Shown piece after piece: positions 1 through 8,112 of a stretch of 53,568 nt of DNA (positions are counted from its first letter, which is position 1; every line of letters begins with the position of its first letter). The notes below the pieces were generated by a model. It searched no databases. It was not told the DNA's origin and saw only the letters and a list, made by a program, of their open reading frames with translations. The stretch spans positions 1 to 53,568 of the forward strand of contig JAJDUT010000044.1 of assembly GCA_022826515.1 (NCBI GenBank), read 5' to 3'. The translations under genes were made by a program, and so were the position numbers. The DNA is from Candidatus Latescibacterota bacterium. GTDB taxonomy: Bacteria > Latescibacterota > UBA2968 > UBA8231.

Positions 1-295
1 AGCGATTTTGACTATGATCGTAATGCCAACAAATCAACTCATTCTCGTCCGTGTGCGGCTTTTGTTGGATCGTGTCATCGACGAGGAGCACCCCATCGGC
101 CTGTTGGAAGTCGCGCACCAAAGGCTTGATCTGCTGCCACAGCGTTTGGCCATCATAGTCGGCCGCCGACAGAAAGCGCGTGACTTGATCGTGGCTGACC
201 GCCCCGTCCACCAACGCCGACAAGCCCGTCGCGGTGGTCGCGCCAAACGAACTGAGCAGATAATCGCTATATAATTCTAACAGGGCTTTGTCCAT
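1..295 (-). CDS. Transposase, N-terminal part (IS4/IS701-like DDE family), partial
   Basis: Reading from the ATG at 295 leftwards gives an open frame of 98 codons that runs off the window without a stop. It begins MDKALLELYSDYLLSSFG, continues with TTATGLSALVDGAVSHD, and contains LLVDDTIQQKPHTDENE followed by ICWHYDHSQNR. From memory this pattern is typical of DDE transposases of the IS4/IS701 type. The VDDT aspartate is the likely first catalytic acidic residue. The remaining catalytic residues lie outside the window. A spacer of about 30 bp separates the start codon from the putative IS end at 325-340. Family assignment is by recognition, not by a search. Confidence 0.7.
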   Translation of the reverse strand, partial: MDKALLELYSDYLLSSFGATTATGLSALVDGAVSHDQVTRFLSAADYDGQTLWQQIKPLVRDFQQADGVLLVDDTIQQKPHTDENELICWHYDHSQNR

Positions 296-324
296 GTCGA
301 GAATATACCTAGGATAAAGCAAAG

Positions 325-340
325 CTGCGTAACATCAGTT
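325..340 (-). repeat. Putative IS terminal 16-mer, copy 1
   Basis: CTGCGTAACATCAGTT on the plus strand (AACTGATGTTACGCAG reading into the element). An identical 16-mer in the same orientation occurs at 18211-18226. Here it sits between the transposase start and the GH13 stop codon, where the end of the insertion sequence would be expected. Confidence 0.5.
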
Positions 341-346
341 CTTAAT

Positions 347-2470
347 TCAAATGTAAAGTCGCCACACCTGCGTCTGCAATGGCATCAGGCAGATTGTCGC
401 TCCCTCGTCGCTAGCGGGTATGGCCTCGATCGCAAGGGCCTCGTACGTGTCGAAGCACTTTTGGCGCGATGTGGGCGGCTGCGGCAGATAATCGAAGCGG
501 AAGGAAGCTCGCCGCACGGTGCGCGGATCGAAGTTGTGGGCCACCAAAAGTGCGCTCCGCTCAGTATAGCGCACATACGCCAGAATGCGGTCGTCTGGAT
601 CGCCGCCGGCGAACTCGTTGCGGTGGAAGTAAATCTCTCCGTCGCAAAATTCAGGCCATTCCTTTTGCAGCGCAAAGAGACGCTCGTAGGCCCTCGCTAG
701 GCTGGCGTGCGGCTCGCGTTCGACCCAGTCGAAATGCAGGAGAGTCTCGTTTTCAAAGTCGGTGTGCGCTTCTTCACCCCACTCGCTGCCCAACTCCAAA
801 CCCCGCGTCAGATTGCACCCAGAAGCCGAGCCGGCCGAACAGTCGATCAAGGCGGCCTGCAAATTCTTGAGTAGGGCCATCAGCAGCGCCCGGTTTTCTG
901 CATCCGGCTGGATGGGACAGGTGAGGCCCTGCCAGTAGAACCGCGCCTGCTCGTCGCAGCACAAAAGTTCCCGGAATCGCTCGTGCCACACTTGGGTGGC
1001 GCGCGGGCTGTCGTGGTTTTCAAAGTAAGCCATAGCTACGGTGCCGGGCGCGAAGGTGCGATTCATCTCCTCTAGAAAATCGATGAGGGGTTGGGCGTGC
1101 TCAGTGTCGCGGTGGAAGTCAACTAAGAGCGCGTAGATCATATCTGCCGGGACGTCCACTGCCTCCGTCAACGGGCACAGCGTCTCGCCCAACACCAACG
1201 CCTCGGGCGCAGCAGCTTGAATGCGGTTCTTGAGCTTTTTGAGAAAGGGCCGGTCGATGGTCTGGCTGGCGTCGATGCGCACCCCGTCGAATCCGCATTG
1301 CTCGATCCAATACGGGGCGATCTCCAGTAGGTACTCTTGTAACGGCTGATTGTAAACCAAGTCAAAGAGCGCCACGTCCGAATAGACCAGCCAAGCGATC
1401 TGGTGGATTTGCGGCACTCCGCGTTCATCGCGCAGATACCACTCAGGATGCCCGGCGATCAGCGGACAGTCGCGGCTGCTCTGCATCAGGACCAAGTCGA
1501 AGATGACCTTCTTGCCGAGGGCGTGTGCCTTTCTAGTCAGTGCCCGCAACTCAGCGCGACCGACGAGCTGGACGAAGGCTTCGCGGCCGAGTGCTTTTTC
1601 CGCTTGGGCCGCTGACAGTCCGGCGAGACCTTCCACTTCCTCTGCGCAAACCAAACCCTCTGCCACTAGCGCCTCCCAATCCACTTCCTCGGCTGGCGAA
1701 ACGAGCTCGGGATCAACTTGAAAAAAATCCTGTACAGCATAGACGCTGCCGAGGGTTCCCTTGCGCACGTCCGCGCCGGTGTGCAGGTCTGCAAAACCTG
1801 GGCGGAAGAAGGGCAATAGGTAGATGACATCGGCCAGAATGGCGTCTAAGCGCCGCGTCAGTTCGGCGAGTCGGCCCGAGCGGAAGCGGCCTCCCTCGAC
1901 CTCGGCACCTACCTTGCGGTCGCACACCTCATAGATCGTCGGTCCTTGTCGTACCCACTCCGGGCTGACGACGACGACCCCGTCGCGATTTTCAGCCAGA
2001 TCGTTGAGACTGATCCACTCCTTGCGCCCGGCCTCGGCGTAGCTGTCGGCGGAAAATTCCACCGCGTAGTTGAAGGTGCCAGTACGCCCAAGTGTGAAAG
2101 CTGCCGACGCAAAGACGAGGTTGTTGCCAGCGAGGACGGGAGCGCCTTCTTCATCGACAAGCAACCGCATCTCCACGTAATCATTGGTCCCGTTAGCATC
2201 GGTCCACAGCCGCGCATCCACATCCCCCGGCTGAACTTCGCGCGGGTCAACGGCGGCGACGAAAAGCTCGCAGCGCACTTGGGCCATAGCAGCCGTCTTG
2301 CCAGGTTCGATATAAGCCCTAGCGAGGGGCGGCTCGCAAACTCGACCGTCGATTTCAATGGTCAGGTTGCCGCCCCAGACCTGCCAGTTATCGAACTCGC
2401 GGCGCTGGTAGCGGCAGTGCAATTGTTCGTAGAACGCGGCGCGTAAACCGAAGACGGCCGTAACGGTCAA
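347..2470 (-). CDS. GH13 alpha-amylase-family glycosidase or glucanosyltransferase
   Basis: A 707-residue protein acting on alpha-glucans, probably cytoplasmic since no signal peptide is seen. An N-terminal beta-sandwich-like region (about 1-170) precedes a TIM barrel with the GH13 landmarks: KVIFDLVLMQ near 325 (region I, with Q where H is usual), GFDGVRID with nucleophile D400, LGET with acid/base E429, and ENHDSPR with D487. The triad is complete. The order PFFRPG...RKGTLGSVYAVQDF around 220-250 recalls GlgE-like or alpha-amylase relatives, but the subfamily cannot be fixed. The start is TTG at 2470, supported by GGAGGG seven bases upstream. It is the last gene after cupin and DUF3500 genes. 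The putative IS end begins 7 bp past its stop. Confidence 0.85.
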   Translation of the reverse strand: MTVTAVFGLRAAFYEQLHCRYQRREFDNWQVWGGNLTIEIDGRVCEPPLARAYIEPGKTAAMAQVRCELFVAAVDPREVQPGDVDARLWTDANGTNDYVEMRLLVDEEGAPVLAGNNLVFASAAFTLGRTGTFNYAVEFSADSYAEAGRKEWISLNDLAENRDGVVVVSPEWVRQGPTIYEVCDRKVGAEVEGGRFRSGRLAELTRRLDAILADVIYLLPFFRPGFADLHTGADVRKGTLGSVYAVQDFFQVDPELVSPAEEVDWEALVAEGLVCAEEVEGLAGLSAAQAEKALGREAFVQLVGRAELRALTRKAHALGKKVIFDLVLMQSSRDCPLIAGHPEWYLRDERGVPQIHQIAWLVYSDVALFDLVYNQPLQEYLLEIAPYWIEQCGFDGVRIDASQTIDRPFLKKLKNRIQAAAPEALVLGETLCPLTEAVDVPADMIYALLVDFHRDTEHAQPLIDFLEEMNRTFAPGTVAMAYFENHDSPRATQVWHERFRELLCCDEQARFYWQGLTCPIQPDAENRALLMALLKNLQAALIDCSAGSASGCNLTRGLELGSEWGEEAHTDFENETLLHFDWVEREPHASLARAYERLFALQKEWPEFCDGEIYFHRNEFAGGDPDDRILAYVRYTERSALLVAHNFDPRTVRRASFRFDYLPQPPTSRQKCFDTYEALAIEAIPASDEGATICLMPLQTQVWRLYI

Positions 2471-2487
2471 AGGATTCCCTCCAAAAC

Positions 2488-2554
2488 AATTAGGAATTAG
2501 GAATTACGAATTGGGGCGGGGTAATTCGTAATTCTCAATTCCTAATTCCTAATT
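2488..2554. repeat. Inverted repeat built from AATTAGG units
   Basis: Left arm 2488-2512 and right arm about 2523-2554 are complementary over their whole length, except that the right arm carries a 7-base extra unit. The loop is G-rich (about 2513-2521). The arms themselves are short tandem AATTAGG/AATTACG units. It fills the gap between the DUF3500 stop and the GH13 ribosome-binding site. It could act as a transcript-stabilising or attenuating hairpin, or be a small mobile repeat. There is no T-tract typical of an intrinsic terminator. Confidence 0.7.
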
Positions 2555-3525
2555 CATCTATGGTTCTGCCGATAGTGCCGCTTGAGCAGATCCTCGCCGA
2601 AATCGTTGTGCAGGTCGCGCCAGACCGCGTGGATGTGATTGGCGTCGTTTTGGGTGTTGTCGTACTCGGCGAGGAAACCCGGCCCCTGCACCCGGTAGTA
2701 GTGCGGTCCCCCGCGTTCCTCCGCGCCAGCCCAAGCAAAGTGCGCCGCCCGCAAATATGCGGCTCCGAGTCGCGCCCATTCGGCTTCGGCCACCGCTTCG
2801 GGCAGGCGCCGTACGTACACTTCGATCAAGGCGTCCAAGACCTGGCGCTGCGCCGCGCTCATCTCCGCGCTGCCCAACCCCTCCGGCTCGACCTCGCCGC
2901 GCACGTGGGGCACATTGGTCGTGAGGATGTCCCTTGGTGCTTCGGCACTGACGATGGCCACTGCTTTCTGCTCGCCGTCCAACTCGTGCAAAAGCTGCCG
3001 TCCTAGATCCTCTTCTTCCCGCAGAGCACGCAGTCCAGTTTGCTCGCCGTGGCGCACCTCGGCGGGGTTTGAGCCAAAAAACAACGGCGTCGATCCCAGC
3101 ATCCGACCCTGTACTACCGTGTGGTTGAGCGAGACGTGATGACCCTCAAAGCGCCAGCCCCAGGGCGCGTCTCCACCCGGATCGCCGAAAATGCTCACGT
3201 GATATAGGTCAGGATCGCGCTGGAAGCGCCGCCCTGCCCCCTCCAATTCGGCCAGTATCGGCTCCAGCGAAATGATCGTCGAGACTTTTTCGTATCCCGA
3301 CGCGCTAACTCCGGTCGCTACCAGCGCGTGCGCTAGCTCCCGCTGGCGCTCGTCCATTTCCTTTAGCGGCAATCCGGCGCGCTCCCTCGGAATGTAGTGC
3401 CAGTTTTCGCGCTCCGTGCTGTCGTCAAAGTCGATCACCGCCTTCTGCCGTCCGGCCGCATCTAAGGACGCGAGAAAATTGTCGGCGGCCTCGGCCATGC
3501 GCTGTGCTGTATCAGTGTGGTCCAT
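2554..3525 (-). CDS. DUF3500 family protein
   Basis: 323 residues, family of unknown function. Recognised by WHYIPRERAGLPLKEMDE near 42-60, PWGWRFEGHHVSLNHTVV near 125-143, FFGSNPAEVRHGEQTGLRAL near 150-170, and the C-terminal HYYRVQGPGFLAEYDNTQND followed by ANHIHAVWRDLHNDFGEDLL. The conserved His, Asp and Asn residues suggest a metal- or ligand-binding role, but no reaction is established. It has no signal peptide. An AAAGGAAG-like ribosome-binding site precedes the ATG at 3525. It follows the cupin gene by 12 bp, so the two are almost certainly co-transcribed. Confidence 0.85.
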   Translation of the reverse strand: MDHTDTAQRMAEAADNFLASLDAAGRQKAVIDFDDSTERENWHYIPRERAGLPLKEMDERQRELAHALVATGVSASGYEKVSTIISLEPILAELEGAGRRFQRDPDLYHVSIFGDPGGDAPWGWRFEGHHVSLNHTVVQGRMLGSTPLFFGSNPAEVRHGEQTGLRALREEEDLGRQLLHELDGEQKAVAIVSAEAPRDILTTNVPHVRGEVEPEGLGSAEMSAAQRQVLDALIEVYVRRLPEAVAEAEWARLGAAYLRAAHFAWAGAEERGGPHYYRVQGPGFLAEYDNTQNDANHIHAVWRDLHNDFGEDLLKRHYRQNHR

Positions 3526-3537
3526 GATCTTCCTTTC

Positions 3538-4305
3538 TCAAGTCGGCCTGCGCGCCGACAAATCGTCGTGCAAGTCGATGGTAGTGTATTCCTCGTCTGC
3601 TTGCTTCACGGCGATGCGTACAAACTCCAGCTTTTCCGGCCCAGGGTTGTAGATGCCGTGCCCCTGCCCAATCCCCTGCCAAGTAACCGATCCGCTTTCC
3701 ACTGCAAAAGTCTCGTCGGCAATCGTCATCAGACCCTGTCCCTTCAGCACCACAAAGCTCTCTTCAAGAAAGTCGTGATAGTGAAACCCTACCGAGCCCC
3801 CCGCGCCGAGGATTGCATGGTCGAGAAAAGTCCAATCACTGCAGAAATCATCGGGCGAAAGCACGTGCCGGGTGGCGATCTGCCCGCAGCCGCCGTGGAT
3901 TGCGTCGCGCCACTTTAGCGCTTGATCGTCAAAGGTGCCGGTCTTGGGTTGCAGCCCTTGCTGCGTCTCTGAATCCGCGTCCATTGCGACGCGCACGCTC
4001 AGTACGTTCACAGATGCATCGGTCAAGTTTTTCAACTCGTGAGCGCATCCGGTAGGTTCGACGACAAAACAGGGTCCTTTTCCGCTTTCCACTCGCTGTT
4101 GCCCCACGGCCAATTCCACCGGCCCGCCCGTAAACACATAGCCTTGTTCACAAGCTATTCCTATACCTTCCACCGAGCGCTTTTCCCCCGGTGCCAATAC
4201 CCAATAGTCGAACGCCAACCACAGCGTCTGTCGCTGCAATCCCGAAAAGACCGGCCCGCCCTCTTGATCCAACTCATTGAGATGGATGTGTCGGATGTGC
4301 TTCAT
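3538..4305 (-). CDS. Double-cupin domain protein
   Basis: 255 residues containing two beta-barrel (bicupin) halves. The C-terminal barrel is the best preserved: GSVGFHYHDFLEESFVVLKG supplies the HxH and E ligands of cupin motif 1, and VTWQGIGQGHGIYNPG supplies the motif 2 His. The N-terminal half has a weaker cupin pattern (about 20-105). Such proteins are metal-dependent isomerases, dioxygenases or sugar binders, and the substrate here is unknown. GGAG lies just upstream of the ATG. It leads the minus-strand set with DUF3500 and GH13, and is divergent from the Gfo/Idh gene across a 126-bp intergenic region. Confidence 0.8.
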   Translation of the reverse strand: MKHIRHIHLNELDQEGGPVFSGLQRQTLWLAFDYWVLAPGEKRSVEGIGIACEQGYVFTGGPVELAVGQQRVESGKGPCFVVEPTGCAHELKNLTDASVNVLSVRVAMDADSETQQGLQPKTGTFDDQALKWRDAIHGGCGQIATRHVLSPDDFCSDWTFLDHAILGAGGSVGFHYHDFLEESFVVLKGQGLMTIADETFAVESGSVTWQGIGQGHGIYNPGPEKLEFVRIAVKQADEEYTTIDLHDDLSARRPT

Positions 4306-4431
4306 GCTTTTCTCCTCGCTATCATTCTGTCTCCGCGTAAACTACGCATCCCAATCTCCCTTCACAAACCCTTGACACCCTTCCGCTCAACCCCCAACAT
4401 AAACGCCCATCTCTAAACGGAGCCATCCAAA

Positions 4432-5532
4432 TTGCCTACAGAAAAAGAACCCATCCGCGTCGCCGTTCTCGGCCAAGGCCGCTCCGGCCTCGACATCCAC
4501 TGCCGCTACTTCAAGACCGCCCCGCACAAATACCAAATAGTCGCCGTCGCCGACCTCCTTAAAGATCGCCGCCAGCGCGCCGAAAGCGAAATGGGTTGCG
4601 ACACCTACGCCGACTACCGCGACCTCCTCGCGCGCGGCGACATCGACTTGGTCGTCAACGCCCTACCCAGCCACCTCCATCCTCAAGCCACGATTGATTC
4701 CCTCAACGCCGGCCACCACACCATCTGCGAAAAACCGCTCGCCTGGAGCGTGGCCGAACTCGACAACATGATCGCCGTCGCCCGCGAGGCCGATCACCTG
4801 CTCCTGCCCTTCCAGCAGTCGCGCAGCGCGCCCCAATTCCAAAAGATGCTCCAAGTCATAGATTCGGGCGTCCTCGGCCGCATCGTCCAAGTCTCGATCT
4901 CCTTCAGCGGTTTCGCCCGCCGCTGGGACTGGCAGACCGTGCAGGAATACCGAGGCGGCAATCTGCTCAACACCGGCCCGCACCCCATGGACCAAGCCAT
5001 GCGCCTGCTCGACTTCAACATGCCGGACCAAATCCTCTGCGCCATGGATCGCGCCAACACCTTCGGCGACGCCGAGGACTACGTCAAAATTCTACTGCGC
5101 ACCAAAGATAAACCTGTCATCGACGTGGAAATCTCCTCTTGTACCCCCTTCCCGCAGCCCATGTACACCGTCCACGGCGAGCGCGGCGGACTCTCCGGCG
5201 GCCCTGCGGGACTAACTTGGCGCTACTACGATCCGCAAAAGGCACCCGAGCAAGCGCTCATCCGCAGCCCACTGCCCGGCCCGAGCTATTGCCGCGAAGA
5301 GCTAAAAATGATCGAGCGGTCCTGGGCCCCGAACGAGGACGAGCAAAACGCATTTACCTATATGTCCAATGCCTATTACGACGGCGTATTCGCCGTGTTG
5401 CGGGAGGAAGCCGAACCCGAGATCACGCCGCAACAGGTGCGCGTGCAGATCGCCGTCATCGAAGAGTGCCACCGCCAGAACCACCTGTCCCAACTGCCGC
5501 CCGAAGGTTGGCCAAAGGAATGCGCGACATGA
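4432..5532 (+). CDS. Gfo/Idh/MocA family oxidoreductase
   Basis: 366-residue NAD(P)-dependent sugar or inositol-type dehydrogenase. The N-terminal Rossmann fold shows VAVLGQGRSG (about 9-18), the DYRDLLARGDIDLVVNALPS segment, and the family hallmark CEKPLAWS near 103. The C-terminal alpha/beta half carries GGNLLNTGPHPMDQAMRLLD, whose His and Asp are the usual catalytic-side residues. The start is TTG at 4432 with GGAG about 10 bases upstream; a perfect TTGACA hexamer lies at 4372-4377, but no well-spaced -10 was found. Its stop overlaps the next gene by 4 bp (ATGA), indicating translational coupling. Substrate not determinable. Confidence 0.9.
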   Translation: MPTEKEPIRVAVLGQGRSGLDIHCRYFKTAPHKYQIVAVADLLKDRRQRAESEMGCDTYADYRDLLARGDIDLVVNALPSHLHPQATIDSLNAGHHTICEKPLAWSVAELDNMIAVAREADHLLLPFQQSRSAPQFQKMLQVIDSGVLGRIVQVSISFSGFARRWDWQTVQEYRGGNLLNTGPHPMDQAMRLLDFNMPDQILCAMDRANTFGDAEDYVKILLRTKDKPVIDVEISSCTPFPQPMYTVHGERGGLSGGPAGLTWRYYDPQKAPEQALIRSPLPGPSYCREELKMIERSWAPNEDEQNAFTYMSNAYYDGVFAVLREEAEPEITPQQVRVQIAVIEECHRQNHLSQLPPEGWPKECAT

Positions 5533-6554
5533 ACGCCGCAAAAGCGAACGCTCTCACCGCAGCCATTGCCGAGCTACCCCGCGTCCAGCTAGCTTCAATC
5601 CGCCCCACTCCGCTGGAGCCGCTGCCGCGCCTAACCGCTCACCTCGACAGCCCCGCGCTCTACATCAAGCGCGACGACCTGACTGGTTTGGCCTTTGGCG
5701 GCAACAAGACGCGGATGTTCGAATTTGCCTTGGCCGATGCCTTGGCCAAAGGGGCTGACACCATCGTCTCGGGCGCGGCGGTGCAGTCCAACTACTGCCG
5801 CCAACTCGCCGCGGCCTGCGCCAAGCTAGACTTGGAACTGCACCTGATCCTCCGGCCAGTGCGCGCAATCGACCACACTGAATCGCAGGGCAACAACCTG
5901 CTACAGCACCTGCTCGGCGCACAGATCACCGTCCTAGCGGAAAGTGATCAGCGCGGCCAACAAGACGCTCTGCGAGCCAAGGTCGAGGAACTTTCCGCAC
6001 AGGGGAAAAGAGTGTACTGGCCGCGCCGTGACGATACTATTGACCTCGACGCCATTGCCTATGCCGAAGTGGGCGTAGAAATTACCCGCCAATGCCAAGA
6101 GCAAGGCATCAACCCATCCTACCTCTACCTCTCTGCCCTCGACACCACCCAAGCCGGCGTGGCATTGGGCCTAGCCTATATTGAGTCGCCGATTCAAGTG
6201 CGCGGCTTCTGCCCCCTCGCCAACGTCGAAGACCGTCACGAGGACATGGCCGCCATCGCCAATCAAGCTGCCCGCCGCCTCGGCCTCGACGTTACCATGA
6301 GTGCTGCCGACTTTGACAACGACGATACTTTTGTCGGCGAAGGGTATGGCATCCCCACTCCCGCTGGCTTGGACGCCCTGCGCACGTTGGCGCGCAAGGA
6401 GGGCATTCTCCTCGATCCCGTGTACACCAGCAAGGCCCTCGCTGGCCTTGTTGCCCACGCACGCGACGGCCGGCTCGACGGCGAGACGATCTTCCTGCAC
6501 ACCGGCGGCAACCCGGCCCTGTTCGCCTATGCTCAAGAAGTGCTCGCCGACTAA
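5529..6554 (+). CDS. PLP-dependent D-cysteine desulfhydrase / ACC deaminase family enzyme
   Basis: 341 residues of the tryptophan-synthase-beta-like fold. LYIKRDDLTGLAFGGNKTR (about 45-62) carries the Schiff-base lysine K60. SGAAVQSNYCRQLAAAC follows, as in D-cysteine desulfhydrases and 1-aminocyclopropane-1-carboxylate deaminases, and FLHTGGNPALFAY near the end binds the cofactor phosphate. The expected reaction is alpha,beta-elimination on a D-amino acid such as D-cysteine (pyruvate, ammonia and sulfide) or ring opening of ACC; sequence alone does not decide. The ATG at 5529 overlaps the Gfo/Idh stop; an in-frame ATG at 5520 is the alternative. The TauE/SafE gene follows with no gap. Confidence 0.85.
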   Translation: MNAAKANALTAAIAELPRVQLASIRPTPLEPLPRLTAHLDSPALYIKRDDLTGLAFGGNKTRMFEFALADALAKGADTIVSGAAVQSNYCRQLAAACAKLDLELHLILRPVRAIDHTESQGNNLLQHLLGAQITVLAESDQRGQQDALRAKVEELSAQGKRVYWPRRDDTIDLDAIAYAEVGVEITRQCQEQGINPSYLYLSALDTTQAGVALGLAYIESPIQVRGFCPLANVEDRHEDMAAIANQAARRLGLDVTMSAADFDNDDTFVGEGYGIPTPAGLDALRTLARKEGILLDPVYTSKALAGLVAHARDGRLDGETIFLHTGGNPALFAYAQEVLAD

Positions 6555-7268
6555 ATGGATCCCTTTTTCCTGATCGGCGTCTCCTTCCTGACCTCGACCT
6601 TTACCGCCATCATCGGCGTGGGCGGCGGCATTGCGCTGATCTCGGTCATGCCGGGCTTGCTGCCCGCTGCGGCCATCATCCCCGTCCACGGTGCCGTGCA
6701 GCTAGCCTCCAACGCCAGTCGCGTATTCTTTGGCCTGCGCCACATCGAGTGGCGCATCTTCTGGCCCTTCGCGGGCGGCTCACTCCTCGGCGCACTCGTG
6801 GGGGCGCAGGTAGTAGGCGACTTTAGCTTCGACGATCTGCCCCTCTACCTGGGCGTCTTCATCCTTCTCGTCATCTGGGTTCCCGTGCCCAGCCGCGCCT
6901 TCCGCCTCCCCGGCCATTTTGCCATTTTCGGTGCTCTCCAGACCTTCCTCGCCCTCTTCGTCGGCGTCGCCGGGCCCCTGACTGGTGCCTTTTTGGCCAG
7001 CGCGGGTTTGCCCAAAGACCGTTTGGTCATTACCCACGGCACAGTAATGACCGTTACTCACCTATGCAAAATTTTGGTCTTCGGCTTGGTCGGTTTCGCC
7101 TTCGCGCCCTATTTGCCGCTCATCGCCGGGATGATTGGCGCGGCCGCGCTTGGCTCGTGGTGCGGGACGCGCTTGCGCGACCGGGTTTCCGAAAGCCTCT
7201 TCCGCAAGGTATTTAGGATAGTAATCACGCTGCTGTCGCTGCGCATGATCGCAAGTTCGCTCTATTAA
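6555..7268 (+). CDS. TauE/SafE (UPF0721) family membrane exporter
   Basis: 237-residue polytopic inner-membrane protein with about eight hydrophobic segments and the usual internal duplication. The glycine-rich FTAIIGVGGGIALISVMPG near the N terminus and the second-half segment ALFVGVAGPLTGAFLASAGL match the family. Members export sulfite, sulfoacetate or other organosulfonates, or act as anion exporters. The start codon follows the stop of the PLP enzyme directly, so the two are one transcript. A desulfhydrase beside a sulfite/sulfonate exporter suggests an organosulfur theme, which is inference. Confidence 0.85.
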   Translation: MDPFFLIGVSFLTSTFTAIIGVGGGIALISVMPGLLPAAAIIPVHGAVQLASNASRVFFGLRHIEWRIFWPFAGGSLLGALVGAQVVGDFSFDDLPLYLGVFILLVIWVPVPSRAFRLPGHFAIFGALQTFLALFVGVAGPLTGAFLASAGLPKDRLVITHGTVMTVTHLCKILVFGLVGFAFAPYLPLIAGMIGAAALGSWCGTRLRDRVSESLFRKVFRIVITLLSLRMIASSLY

Positions 7269-7306
7269 GCGCAATTTTTTCACGGATACTCGCTAGCAGC
7301 GGTCGT

Positions 7307-7336
7307 TTGCCGAAGCGAACGGTGCGGGTTTATTTT
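7307..7336 (+). promoter_or_regulatory. Possible promoter for the PhyH gene at 7362
   Basis: TTGCCG (7307-7312) and TATTTT (7331-7336) are separated by 18 bp, 26 bp before the start codon. The -35 hexamer lies in a small hairpin, CGTTTGC-CGAA-GCGAACG (7304-7321), followed by a T-rich run, so the element might instead terminate the upstream operon. Weak matches only. Confidence 0.3.
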
Positions 7337-7361
7337 AATAGCTCTTGTAGGAGACTTCCTT

Positions 7362-8102
7362 ATGAACGAACTCGAACAAGCCATCCAAGAAATCGAAATC
7401 TACGGCTTCACCCTGCTCGAAAGCGTCCTCGATTCCGACACGGCCGCGGCCATGCGCCAAGCCCTGATCCGCTGCGAACAAGAGCACGGCACCGAACACA
7501 CCAACCGCGGCGCAGCCCGTCATGTGGCCAACCTCCCGGTCATGGATCGCATCTTCCACCAGTGCATCGACCACCCCCGCGTCTTGCCCATCCTCGAACA
7601 CTTCCTCGAGCCCTCGCTGATTTTGGGCAGCCTCAACTCGCGCATCGTCCGCCCCGGCGACGGCTACCAAGACCTGCACAGCGACATCCCCGCCTATATG
7701 CTCAACATGGACACGCCAGTGATGATGAATACGGTGTGGATGCTCGACGACTTTACCCCTGAGATCGGCGGCACTCGCGTAGTGCCCGGCTCGCACAAGA
7801 GTCGCCTCGCCGCGCCCCCGGAGGGATTTGTGGTCCAGCACGAAGTACAGCCTACCGCCCCGGCCGGCTCGGTGATCGTCTTCAACGGCCAGTGCTGGCA
7901 CGGCGGCGGTGCCAACACCGGCGACCGCAACCGCCACGCCTTATTCGGCCACTATAGAAAGCACATGTTGGTCTTCCAACTCGATCCGCACGACGGCTTC
8001 CCGCCCGAGTGGTGGGACAGCTTGAGCCCGCGTCAGCGCCAGCTAATGAGGATGCAAAAAGGCCCAGGTGCCCTGCATGCCGCCGACGTGCATTTTCGCT
8101 AG
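7362..8102 (+). CDS. Phytanoyl-CoA dioxygenase (PhyH) family Fe(II)/2-oxoglutarate oxygenase
   Basis: 246-residue cupin-fold oxygenase. The iron facial triad is visible as H106 and D108 (GYQDLHSDIP) and H180 (NGQCWHGGGAN), with R191 placed to bind the 2-oxoglutarate carboxylate. The GGTRVVPGSHKSR segment is typical of PhyH proteins. Such enzymes hydroxylate small molecules; most bacterial members have no known substrate. TAGGAGA lies 9 bases upstream of the ATG. The downstream secreted-protein gene begins 10 bp later, so they may share a message, although their functions seem unrelated. Confidence 0.9.
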   Translation: MNELEQAIQEIEIYGFTLLESVLDSDTAAAMRQALIRCEQEHGTEHTNRGAARHVANLPVMDRIFHQCIDHPRVLPILEHFLEPSLILGSLNSRIVRPGDGYQDLHSDIPAYMLNMDTPVMMNTVWMLDDFTPEIGGTRVVPGSHKSRLAAPPEGFVVQHEVQPTAPAGSVIVFNGQCWHGGGANTGDRNRHALFGHYRKHMLVFQLDPHDGFPPEWWDSLSPRQRQLMRMQKGPGALHAADVHFR

Positions 8103-8112
8103 GAGACAGGAT

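Larger units (their letters stand above)
1..340 (-). mobile_element. Insertion sequence, truncated by the window edge (DDE transposase type)
   Basis: The first 340 bases look like the 5' end of an insertion sequence read on the minus strand. They contain the start of a transposase (1-295) and, outside it, the 16-mer CTGCGTAACATCAGTT (325-340), which recurs at 18211-18226 and is therefore a good candidate for the element's end. The GH13 gene stop codon lies only 7 bp beyond. The other end is outside the window, so family, target-site duplication and completeness cannot be judged. Confidence 0.6.

Noticed and set aside
5139..5528. Long N-terminal extension of the PLP enzyme
   Set aside because: The frame is open from 5139, but the extension overlaps the Gfo/Idh gene and has a random, Arg-rich composition. 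The ATGA overlap at 5529 is the natural start.
7335..7937. 200-residue frame on the minus strand opposite the PhyH gene
   Set aside because: Composition mirrors the PhyH coding strand, with no ribosome-binding site or recognisable domain. A shadow frame, as are other long antisense frames (for example 1946-2446 and 40431-41369).
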